From JAXMCK01 sp046349395 (GTDB lineage: Bacteria; Pseudomonadota; Alphaproteobacteria; Geminicoccales; Geminicoccaceae): a stretch of 64,000 bases of DNA. Every line of letters starts with the position of its first letter. The stretch's first letter is position 1. Location: NCBI GenBank assembly GCA_046349395.1, contig JAXMCK010000003.1:496001-560000 (forward strand), given 5' to 3'. This document shows, piece after piece, positions 57,054 to 64,000 of the stretch. The position numbers were made by a program, and so were the translations under genes. The notes under the pieces were generated by a model. It worked only from the letters and a program-made list of their open reading frames with translations, was not told the origin of the DNA and did not search any database.

Positions 57054-57392
57054 GACCCCAACTCCCCTTCTTGGCGTTTCGTTGAAGCGATACTTTCATT
57101 CACTTGCAGAATGTCAAATGTCGACTTCAACACGCCATGATGAGGCGGTTGGGTTGAGCTATAAATGCGCCTGTCGCCGAGACGCTAAGCGGTAATACTT
57201 TGGTACGTCAAGAGCCCCTGATGAGGACGTGCGGAGCGGCCGCCAGCCGTTTGGTGATGTTTGGGGTGGGCAGCACAACAGGACCGCGTGGGCTCACCTC
57301 GACTTGGACGCCGTTCAGCAGACGAAGGATGCGTCCGGCACCTCGGGTCATGCAGTGGGCGCAGGGGTGCTCCTGCGAACGCAGGAGGTTCT
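57054..57392. other. Gap between the amide operon and SDR gene
   Basis: 339 bases. The left 150 bases are AT-richer and must hold the promoter of the amide-transport operon, though I see no convincing -35/-10 pair. The right half contains a perfect hairpin next to the SDR stop and a weak 47-codon minus frame that I do not count as a gene. Confidence 0.5.
57370..57387. repeat. Perfect hairpin at the end of the SDR gene
   Basis: CTCCTGCG-AA-CGCAGGAG is an 8-bp perfect inverted repeat with a two-base loop, five bases beyond the SDR stop on the minus strand. It is followed by no T tract. Probably a transcript-end stem. Confidence 0.4.
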
Positions 57393-58157
57393 TCAACCCT
57401 GGATGGAGTAGCCGCCGTCGACGGGAATCGCGGTGCCCGTGATGAAGTCCGACGCGGCGCTGGCGAGGAAGACGGCGATGCCCTCGAAGTCGGCGGGGGA
57501 GCCCCAACGGCCGGCAGCGGTCCGCTTCTTCACCCGCTCGTCGAGGCCGGCGATGTCGACGCGGGCACTCTTGGTAAGGTCGGTGTCGATCCAGCCCGGC
57601 AGTATGGCGTTCGCCTGGATATTGTCCTTGGCCCAGGCCACGGCGAGAGAGCGGGTGAACTGGACGATGCCGCCCTTGCTGGCGCCATAGGGGCCGGCGA
57701 GCGGGATGCCGAACAGGGAGGTCATCGAGCCGATGGTAATGACCTTGCCGCCGCCCGCCTTCACCATGGCGGGATAGGCCGCCTTCGTAGAGAGAAAGGC
57801 ACTGGTCAGGTTGGCATCGAGGATCGTGTGCCACTCCTCCAGCGTGTAGGTCTCGGGCGGCTTGCGGATATTGATGCCGGCATTGACGACGAGGATGTCG
57901 AGCCGGCCGAACAGTGAAACGCCCCGTTCGACCATGGCCGAACAGGCGGCTTCTTGGGTGACGTCGACTTCGATCGAGGCAGCCTCGGCGCCGAGTGCCT
58001 TCAACTCGGCGACGGCACGCTCGTTCTTGGCAGGATTGCGACCGGCGACGAGCACGGACGCACCGGCACGGGCGAGGCCCCGGGCGATCCCGAAGCCGAT
58101 GCCGCCGTTACCGCCCGTGACGATGGCCGCCCGGCCCTTGAGGTCGAACAACTGCAT
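57393..58157 (-). CDS. SDR family oxidoreductase (gluconate/glucose dehydrogenase-like)
   Basis: 254 residues. TGGNGGIG (14-21), VNAG (91-94), Ser144, Tyr157 and Lys161 (YGASKGG) form the classical SDR set; the C-terminus DFITGTAIPVDGGYSIQG is typical of gluconate 5-dehydrogenase and 3-oxoacyl reductase relatives. NAD(P)-dependent oxidation of a hydroxyl group is expected; substrate not assignable. Confidence 0.87.
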   Translation of the reverse strand: MQLFDLKGRAAIVTGGNGGIGFGIARGLARAGASVLVAGRNPAKNERAVAELKALGAEAASIEVDVTQEAACSAMVERGVSLFGRLDILVVNAGINIRKPPETYTLEEWHTILDANLTSAFLSTKAAYPAMVKAGGGKVITIGSMTSLFGIPLAGPYGASKGGIVQFTRSLAVAWAKDNIQANAILPGWIDTDLTKSARVDIAGLDERVKKRTAAGRWGSPADFEGIAVFLASAASDFITGTAIPVDGGYSIQG

Positions 58158-58260
58158 GATCCGGCTCCTCCTGCCCGGTCGTCAGCTTAGCCGATGCCGG
58201 AGGCAGGAGCAGTCTTTTCGACCGTGCCGGACGAAGGAGCAGAAAGGCTTCGGCCGCCGC

Positions 58261-58602
58261 TCAGTCCGTGTAGACGGCCTGCTGCACGAGGACCCGGCCG
58301 TTCTGGCGGCTGATCTGGACGGCGGTGGGTGCCGTGTCGACGGCGTTCGGGGTCGAGAGGGTGACGCTCTGGCCGTCGGCCAGGATCGCCTCGACGCGGA
58401 CGGGCGTGCCTTCCTCGCCCTGCGAGAGGACGGCGACGACGCGGTAACCGCTGTCCTCGACCGTGTAGTAGGCGACACCCGTCATGGCGCCGAGATCGAT
58501 CTGGCGGGTCTGGATCGGACGGAGGCTGCCGCCGCCTGCATAGGCGGAAGCGACCAAGGTGACGGCCAAGGTTGAGGCGACGAGTGCGCCGCGGATCTTC
58601 AT
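58261..58602 (-). CDS. Small exported protein of unknown function
   Basis: 113 residues with a clear Sec signal peptide (MKIRGALVASTLAVTLVASA, cut near AYA-GG). The mature part is about 90 residues, predicted mainly beta, with GVAYYTVEDSGYRVVAVLSQ and PTAVQISRQNG. I do not recognise a family. It is divergent from a LysR gene whose start lies in a palindrome 75-102 bases upstream, so that regulator may control it. Confidence 0.7.
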   Translation of the reverse strand: MKIRGALVASTLAVTLVASAYAGGGSLRPIQTRQIDLGAMTGVAYYTVEDSGYRVVAVLSQGEEGTPVRVEAILADGQSVTLSTPNAVDTAPTAVQISRQNGRVLVQQAVYTD

Positions 58603-58676
58603 CTGTCTGCTCCCACATTCCCCGCCGCGCGTGAGGTCCGCGGCCGACCTTGTGCGCGAAGATCCTTCCCGCTAGC

Positions 58677-58704
58677 TCATTAGTCCAACAGATTGGACTA
58701 ATGA
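58677..58704. promoter_or_regulatory. Perfect 12-bp-arm palindrome over a LysR start codon
   Basis: TCATTAGTCCAA (58677-58688), a CAGA spacer, then the exact complement TTGGACTAATGA (58693-58704). The right arm contains the first start codon (58701). The position in a divergent promoter region suggests an autoregulatory operator, and in mRNA it would form a hairpin that hides the start. Confidence 0.65.
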
Positions 58705-59639
58705 TGGCCATCGATCACGTCAATTTGGGTCGGGTCGACCTCAACCTTCTCGTGACTTTCGACGCGCTGATGACGGAGCGCAGCGTGACCAGGGCCGCGG
58801 CCAGGGTCGGGATCGGCCAGTCGGCGATGAGCCACAATCTTGCCCGCCTACGGACGCTCTTCCGGGACGAGTTGCTGGTGCGGGGTGCGGAAGGCATGCG
58901 GCCGACACCGCGCGCGATGGCGCTCGTGGAGCCGGTCCGGGCGGCCCTGGTCCAGGTCGAAGCCCTGGTCCGACGCGACGAGGCCTTCAATCCGATGAGT
59001 GCGAACCGGGTGTTCCGCATCGGTCTGCCGGACAGTATCGAGGTGCTGATCGGCCCCGCCCTACTCGAGCATGTGCGCGAGGTAGCGCCCGGTGTCCGCC
59101 TGCGGCTGCACGCCACCGACCGGCTGGATCTCCTGGCCGAGCTCGATGCCGACCGGCTGGATCTCGGGATCGGCGTGCGCGCCTACCCGGAGGGCCAGAC
59201 CCATCACCGCCAGCAGATCCTCGGCACCGACAGCTATCTCTGCATGTTCAACGCGCGCCTCGTCGGTTTCACGCCGCCGATCTCGCTCGAGGACTATCTG
59301 CTCCTACCGCACGTGCTGGCGAGCCTGCGGCAGGACGAGCGGGGACTGGTCGACGAGGTCCTTGCCAAGCGCGGCCTGAAGCGCACCCTAGCGCTGGTGA
59401 CACCGCACTTTGCGGCGCTGCCGTTCATGGTGGCGCGTTCCGCCGTGGTGACGACGATACACGCCAAGCTCGCCACCCTGTTCGCCTCGACGTTCGGCCT
59501 CGCCCTGAGCCCGGTCCCGATCGACCTGCCGCGCATCACCGTCTCGATGCTCTGGCACACATCCTACGACCGGGACCCGGCGCAGAAATGGCTGCGGCAG
59601 GAAGTTGCGCGCGTGATGTCGCACGCTTCCCGGGCCTAG
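58701..59639 (+). CDS. LysR family transcriptional regulator (NodD-like class)
   Basis: 312 residues. The helix-turn-helix contains VDLNLLVTFDALMTERSVTRAAARVGIGQSAMSHNLARL, similar to NodD, LeuO and related regulators with the L-N-L-L start; the rest is a PBP2-type effector domain. ATG at 58701 and 58704 are both possible; no strong ribosome site is seen upstream. It is divergent from the small exported protein and converges on mucR across a shared terminator. Effector unknown. Confidence 0.85.
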   Translation: MMAIDHVNLGRVDLNLLVTFDALMTERSVTRAAARVGIGQSAMSHNLARLRTLFRDELLVRGAEGMRPTPRAMALVEPVRAALVQVEALVRRDEAFNPMSANRVFRIGLPDSIEVLIGPALLEHVREVAPGVRLRLHATDRLDLLAELDADRLDLGIGVRAYPEGQTHHRQQILGTDSYLCMFNARLVGFTPPISLEDYLLLPHVLASLRQDERGLVDEVLAKRGLKRTLALVTPHFAALPFMVARSAVVTTIHAKLATLFASTFGLALSPVPIDLPRITVSMLWHTSYDRDPAQKWLRQEVARVMSHASRA

Positions 59640-59687
59640 ACGTCTGGCCCGTTCAGCGACGCGTCTCTGCCCTCAAAGAAAAGGAAA

Positions 59688-59723
59688 GCCGCGCGACTGT
59701 CCTTGCGGACAGCTACGCGCGGC
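59688..59723. terminator. Bidirectional terminator between LysR and mucR
   Basis: GCCGCGCG pairs with CGCGCGGC (59716-59723) and an inner CTGTCC with GGACAG around a TTGC loop, giving a long two-part stem. On the minus strand, the mucR side, it is followed by a T-rich tract; on the plus side by CTTCTT. It serves mucR best. Confidence 0.75.
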
Positions 59724-59750
59724 CTTCTTGCGACAAGAGCCAGCTAAGGC

Positions 59751-60233
59751 TCAGGCGGCCTTCTTGCGGCCGGCGGCGCGACGAGGCGCCGACTTCGGGG
59801 CGGGAGCCGGCTCGGGAGCAGGCGGCTCGGCGACGGGCTTGCGGCCGAGGCCGATCTGCTTCGCCAGCTCGGAGCGCTGGGCGGCATAAGCCGGGGCGAC
59901 CATCGGATAATCGTCCGGCAGGCCCCAGCGGTTCCGGTACTCCTTCGGGGTCATATTGTACCGGGTCGCCAGATGCCGCTTCAGCATCTTGAGCTTCTTG
60001 CCGTCCTCCAGGCAGACGATGTAGTCGGGGCCGATCGATTTCTTGACCGGCACGGCCGGGACCGGCGCCTGCTTGACCTCGGCGACCTCGACGTGACCTG
60101 CGGCCTTCAAGGCCTGATAAACCTTCGTGATAAGCCCCGGCAGATCGCTGACCGCAACGGTGTTGTTGCCGGCGAAGGCCGCGACGATTTCCGTCGTCAG
60201 GCTCAGATGCTCCTTGTGTGCGTTGTCGTCCAT
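59751..60233 (-). CDS. mucR: MucR/Ros family zinc-finger regulator
   Basis: 160 residues. The conserved core is GPDYIVCLEDGKKLKMLKRHL followed by YNMTPKEYRNRWGLP and DYPMVAPAYA, the MucR/Ros block with one zinc cysteine and histidines. The C-terminus is Ala/Pro/Lys-rich and variable. In alphaproteobacteria MucR binds AT-rich DNA as an H-NS-like silencer of exopolysaccharide, motility and virulence genes. GAG precedes the ATG at 60233. Confidence 0.9.
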   Translation of the reverse strand: MDDNAHKEHLSLTTEIVAAFAGNNTVAVSDLPGLITKVYQALKAAGHVEVAEVKQAPVPAVPVKKSIGPDYIVCLEDGKKLKMLKRHLATRYNMTPKEYRNRWGLPDDYPMVAPAYAAQRSELAKQIGLGRKPVAEPPAPEPAPAPKSAPRRAAGRKKAA

Positions 60234-61025
60234 TTTCTCGATCTGCTCCGGTGGCTGAGGGTGAATTCTGACTTCATATTACTAGTCGGCCAAGAAAGGC
60301 AAGGCAAGAAGTCGAAAAAGTTGGCCATGTCGACCGATCTGCCGCGTCCTGACCGCTCTGTGAAGACATGCGATCCGAGTAGTGCGACAGGTCGCGCCCC
60401 GAACCGGAGGTTGTCCACCTGTCGAACTGAAATGTGGAATTCGGCTATCCTGGAGACATAGCGGTGCTTTCAGACATCCGCCAGTGCCAGCCGTCCTCGG
60501 GTGCATCTCTTTACGATGCAACGGTGCAGACCGTGGCTCAGGCCATTGGCGGAGTAGAATATTGCATTCGGAGCATGCGAGGCATGCGAGATTCGTGAGG
60601 TCCACAGGACGGTGAAGCGCGCGTCTGAGGCGAGCGATGTCGGGGGATTAGAGCGGCGTGATTGTAAATCCTGCGGACGGAAACGCGACTGGAGGCCGGC
60701 GTAGCAAAGTTTTTTTCTGATCGGCACGGTCCGGCTGTGGGAAGGACATAGACTGCGGTAGGCCTGCCGGTCGAGTTGGTGTACGGCCGCTAAGGGGGAA
60801 CGCCACCGCTCCTTTCATCCGCCGAGTTTGACAGTGTCAGACCATACGACTGCCATGGGTTCGGCAGGATGTTTAAGATGAATCGTAAGCTGGTGACCTT
60901 CTTGGTGTGCACTGATCGGCGTAAGTCCTCAGCAATTGGCCGGGCGGAACAGAATGTAGGTCTATGCGGCTGCCTTCGTGCGCTAGGTGCTGGACGGCGC
61001 AGGGCCATGTCGGGATGCTCTTCGC
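60234..61025. other. Long gene-free, lower-GC region upstream of mucR
   Basis: About 790 bases with no frame on either strand that resembles a protein. The first 80 bases include AT-rich sequence (TATTACTAG) that probably forms the mucR promoter and MucR target. A perfect 9-base tandem repeat, GCATGCGAG twice, lies at 60573-60590. The rest may be a decayed sequence. Confidence 0.55.
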
Positions 61026-61344
61026 ATGGCGACGATGCCTCATCCGATCCCGACCCGATCCCCGTCACTTGTCGTGACGTCGACGTCGGGGCTCTGCAAC
61101 CGTATCCGTATGCTTCTCTCGGGTATTGCTGTCGCCGAGCGCACCGGACGGCATTTCTCGATGCCGTGGATGCGGACGAAGAACTGCGCGGCCGCTTACT
61201 GTGAGTTGTTCGCCAACGATTGGCCCGTGTACGACGCCCGTGCCGAAGAGATCGTGCAGCTGCCCTGGATGGACGCAGCCCGAATACGAGAGGTGCTGCT
61301 CGCCGACACGCGATCAATGCCCGATCTGCGGATCAGCTGGACGG
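61026..61344 (+). pseudogene. 5' fragment of a fucosyltransferase-like gene, broken by an IS
   Basis: About 105 codons from ATG at 61026. VVTSTSGLCNRIRMLLSGIA is the N-terminal donor-binding pattern (SGLxNR) of NodZ/FUT8-like fucosyltransferases. The similarity ends near 61340 where the insertion begins. The rest of the protein is at 62539-63462 in the same direction. Together they would give about 410 residues, a normal size. The exact junction is not resolved. Confidence 0.6.
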
Positions 61345-62520
61345 TTCTAACAACCTCGCGGTTTCCGGCTCGATCTGATTCAATCCACCTTGCGGGTTGA
61401 GGAGCGAGCCGATTGGTAGCGAGCCGGGCTTTTTCGACTGGGATGATCGCCTTCGGCGGCTGAGCGATCTCGGCGACCATCTCGTCGCGTTCGGGCGTGT
61501 CGTTGATTTCGAGATCTTCCGCGCGGAGCTGGATGCGGCGCTCGGCTACCGGTCGGGTCTGCAGGGTGGGCGGCCGCCCTTCGACCCCGTCATGATGTTC
61601 AAGGTGCTGGTGATCCAGGCGGCGAACAATCTCTCGGACGAGCGGACCGAGTTCCTGATCAACGACCGGCTGTCCTTCATGCGGTTCCTCGGCCTGGGGC
61701 TGTCCGACCGGGTGCCCGACGCCCGCACGATCTGGCTGTTCCGCGAGAAGCTCACCAGGGCGGGGGCGATCCGTGGCCTGTTCGAGCGCTTCGACGCCGC
61801 GCTGCGGGCGGCGGGCTTCATCGCCATGTCGGGCCAGATCGTCGACGCCAGCCTCGTGGCCGCCCCCAAGCAGCGCAACACCGAGGATGAGAAGCAGGCG
61901 ATCAAGGAAGGGCGCGTCCCCGAGGATTGGAAGGCGCGTCCCGGCAAGCTCCGGCAGAAGGATCGGGATGCCCGTTGGACCGTGAAGTTCTCCAAAGCCA
62001 AGGAGCGGTCGGGCGGGACTAGGCCGCCCGTCGACATCGCCATCCCTACCTTCGGTTACCAGAACCATATCGGCATCGACCGGGGCTTCGGTCTGATCCG
62101 GACATGGATGGTGACGGACGCCGCCGCCTACGAGGGTGCTCGTCTGCGCGAGGGGTTGCTGGACAAGACCAACACCGCGGCCGGCGTGTGGGCCGACAGC
62201 GCCTATCGCTCGGCCGCGAACGAGGAGCACCTGGTCAGGAACGGCTTCGTCAGTCGCATTCACCGCAAGAAGCCGCCGCGCAAGCCGATGCCGAAGCGGA
62301 CCCGCCGCGCCAATGCCGAGAAGTCGAAGGTGCGCTCCCGTGTCGAGCACGTCTTCGCCGAGCAGAAGTCCCGGATGGGGCTCTTCGTCCGCACCATCGG
62401 GCTCGCCAGAGCGACGACCAAGATCGGGATGGCCAACCTCGTCTACAACCTCAAGCGGCTCGTCTTTCTGGAGAAGTGCGCCTTCACCTGAGGCAGCCCG
62501 GGGGGACTGGGTTCGGGACG
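61345..62520 (+). mobile_element. IS5-family insertion sequence in the glycosyltransferase gene
   Basis: A full-length IS5-type transposase gene separates the two halves of one glycosyltransferase gene. Ends are approximate. I could not find a clear pair of terminal inverted repeats or target duplication by eye. The left non-coding part (about 61345-61396) and right part (62492-62520) are short, as usual in this family. Confidence 0.65.
61397..62491 (+). CDS. IS5-family transposase
   Basis: 364 residues from a TTG at 61397. The N-terminus has FFDWDDRLRRLSDLGDHL; the catalytic residues are in SGQIVDASLV, WADSAYRS and RVEHVFAEQK, giving the D, D, E triad of IS5-type enzymes. Reading frame is intact, so the element may still be active. 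Confidence 0.88.
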   Translation: MRSEPIGSEPGFFDWDDRLRRLSDLGDHLVAFGRVVDFEIFRAELDAALGYRSGLQGGRPPFDPVMMFKVLVIQAANNLSDERTEFLINDRLSFMRFLGLGLSDRVPDARTIWLFREKLTRAGAIRGLFERFDAALRAAGFIAMSGQIVDASLVAAPKQRNTEDEKQAIKEGRVPEDWKARPGKLRQKDRDARWTVKFSKAKERSGGTRPPVDIAIPTFGYQNHIGIDRGFGLIRTWMVTDAAAYEGARLREGLLDKTNTAAGVWADSAYRSAANEEHLVRNGFVSRIHRKKPPRKPMPKRTRRANAEKSKVRSRVEHVFAEQKSRMGLFVRTIGLARATTKIGMANLVYNLKRLVFLEKCAFT

Positions 62521-62538
62521 CCCCGACGCTCACAGCTT

Positions 62539-63462
62539 ATGCCGGACACATCACTGCCTGAGGCGGTCTTCCCCACCCGAGACCTGCGAGAGAGCGCGTT
62601 GATAGAACCGTCCAGGTGGGTGAGTTGGCTGCACGAGACGCTGGTCGACGGACCACGCGCCGGACTTGGCGAAAGGGTGGTGGAATTACTCGGCGAGCTG
62701 ACACCTATCGCCGCGATCCATTCGCGCGTGGAAAGCATTCGAGCGGCAGCTTTCCGTCCGGTGATGATCGGTGTTCACCTTCGCCGAGTTGACATGTGCC
62801 GGACCCATCCGGAGGTGACGGGGAACACGATGGAGGCGATCGAGGCGATCGACGAGCTACTCGATCTTCATCCGGACGCCGGAATTCTGCTTTGCAGCGA
62901 CGACGGTGCCGTCGATCAGATCACCGGCCGACAGCATCAGGAGGGGGTGAGGGAGAGATTTCGATCCCGCTATGGTGCGCGGGTCTTTGCCACCGAGCCG
63001 TGCAGTCTCGATCGTCGATACCCAGCCGCGATCGGCGATGCGCTGGTCGACCTGTGGTTGCTGCGCTGTACCGATGTCATCGTGGGCTCGGCACTGAGTT
63101 CTTTCACGCAGCTCGCAGCTTACGGCCGGGACGTGCCGGTCGTGCTCTGTCGGGCGCCGGAACCCCACGTCCAAGCGGTAACCGGCCGGCTCGACAGATT
63201 GCGACTTAGTCCGCTGTTACGGGCGGTGTCGGGCCGCGAAAACATGTGGACCGGGTGGATGGAGGCCAAGCGCCTGCCGCAACGCTTGGCTTCGGCCACG
63301 GCGAATATGCTCGTACCAGGTCGTCGCGAGCGACGGGACCTTGCGGCGATACGCAGCCTCGCTGTCGAGCCTGTTGTCGATTCTGAGGAGAACTGGAAAG
63401 GGCGGCCCGACCCCGAGGGCAGGCCGCCTGCGGATCAGGCCGCCTTGGGCAAGGGCGGGTAG
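62539..63462 (+). pseudogene. 3' fragment of the fucosyltransferase-like gene
   Basis: 308 codons. PVMIGVHLRRVDMCRTHPE matches the H-x-R-R-x-D motif of alpha-1,6 and O-fucosyltransferases, GILLCSDD the second motif, and DLWLLRCTDVIVGSALSSF the C-terminal D-x-I-x-x-x-x-S-S-F block. This is the catalytic half; the SGLxNR part is upstream of the insertion. It may still be made from an ATG at 62539, but without the N-terminal part activity is unlikely. Overlaps the OYE gene end by 28 bases. Confidence 0.65.
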
Positions 63463-64000
63463 TCGACGTAGCCCTTCTCGCCGCCGGCGTAGAAGGTGGC
63501 GGTGTCGTAGGGGGCGAGCGGCGCGTTGCTGCGCAGACGCTCGACGAGGTCGGGGTTGGAGATGAAGGGCTTGCCGAAGGCGACGGCACCGGCCCAGCCG
63601 CTCGACACGGCCTCGATCGCCCGCTCGCGGTCATAGCCGCCGGCGGCGATGTAGAAGCCTTTCCAAGGTGCCTTGATGTGGGCGATCTTCGCCTTCTCGG
63701 CCATGTCGGGAACCGGGCCCTCGCCGGTCTCGACGAGGTGGAGATAGGCCAGCCCCTGATCGTCCAGCGCCTGCACGACATAGGCGAAGTGGGTCGCGGG
63801 ATCGCTGTCCGACATGCTGTTGAACCCGCCGAGCGGCGACAGGCGGACGCCGACGCGCTCTGGATCCCAGACGCCGGTCACGGCATCGACGACCTCGAGC
63901 AGCAGCCGGGTGCGGTTCTCGATGCCGCCGCCATAGGCGTCGGTCCGATGGTTGGTGCCGTCGCGCAGGAACTGGTCGATCAGGTAACCATTGGCACCGT
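63435..64000 (-). CDS. Old Yellow Enzyme (NemA-like ene-reductase), C-terminal part
   Basis: 188 codons are visible; the gene runs off the right edge. GYLIDQFLRDGTNHRTDAYGG, RLLLEVVDAVTG, VRLSPLGGFN and AFGKPFISNPDLVERL are OYE/NemA landmarks, covering the FMN phosphate site. NAD(P)H-dependent reduction of activated alkenes or nitro compounds is expected. It converges with the glycosyltransferase fragment. Confidence 0.9.
   Translation of the reverse strand, partial: GANGYLIDQFLRDGTNHRTDAYGGGIENRTRLLLEVVDAVTGVWDPERVGVRLSPLGGFNSMSDSDPATHFAYVVQALDDQGLAYLHLVETGEGPVPDMAEKAKIAHIKAPWKGFYIAAGGYDRERAIEAVSSGWAGAVAFGKPFISNPDLVERLRSNAPLAPYDTATFYAGGEKGYVDYPPLPKAA

Noticed and set aside
57208..57390. Possible 47-codon minus-strand gene after the SDR
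   Set aside because: No ribosome site and no recognisable family; overlaps the SDR end hairpin region.

Overview
The window is GC-rich (clearly above 60%) and carries a typical alphaproteobacterial housekeeping core: rpoZ-rsh-pyrE, acpS-lepB-rnc-era-recO-parC, carAB-greA-trxB-lsrB, dnaG-rpoD and a MucR regulator. Gene content and order suggest a Rhodospirillales-like alphaproteobacterium. No rRNA or species-level marker is present, so I do not name a genus.

Layout. (1) 1-4.7 kb: an IS630-type element enters from the left edge and cuts the third of three tandem genes for type-I-secreted beta-helix/RTX proteins. A perfect FNR/FixK-type box lies upstream of the array. (2) 4.7-7.4 kb: an SDR, a Gfo/Idh/MocA oxidoreductase and a FitAB/VapBC-type toxin-antitoxin pair. 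(3) 7.4-23 kb: a sugar and sugar-acid catabolic island, with a DeoR regulator, a sugar ABC transporter, PhyH, a lactonase-like amidohydrolase, an HIBADH-like enzyme, a GMC oxidoreductase, an aldo/keto reductase, four-carbon acid-sugar kinase, PdxA2, two Ldh-type dehydrogenases, an HpcH/HpaI aldolase and a second amidohydrolase. Most same-strand genes overlap by 1-10 bases. (4) 23-48 kb: the core genes, with a type-5 uracil-DNA glycosylase, a NYN protein, a ComM/YifB AAA protein, an AspH-like dioxygenase and an AbcR-like small RNA beside lsrB. (5) 48.4 kb: tRNA-Ile2(CAT), then a small low-GC stretch with a membrane-protein gene. (6) 49.3-57 kb, minus strand: a Liv-type ABC transporter operon ending in a dimethylformamidase large subunit. 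The LivM permease has a C-terminal domain resembling the dimethylformamidase small subunit. (7) 57-64 kb: an SDR, a small exported protein, a LysR gene whose start codon lies in a perfect palindrome, mucR, a fucosyltransferase-like gene split by an IS5-family insertion, and an Old Yellow Enzyme gene leaving the right edge.

The most unusual locus is region 6. An uptake system for a small amide and the enzyme that hydrolyses it appear to be physically joined through the permease. Other notable points are the AbcR-like RNA, the FNR-controlled RTX array, and three genes whose best start codon appears to be CTG.
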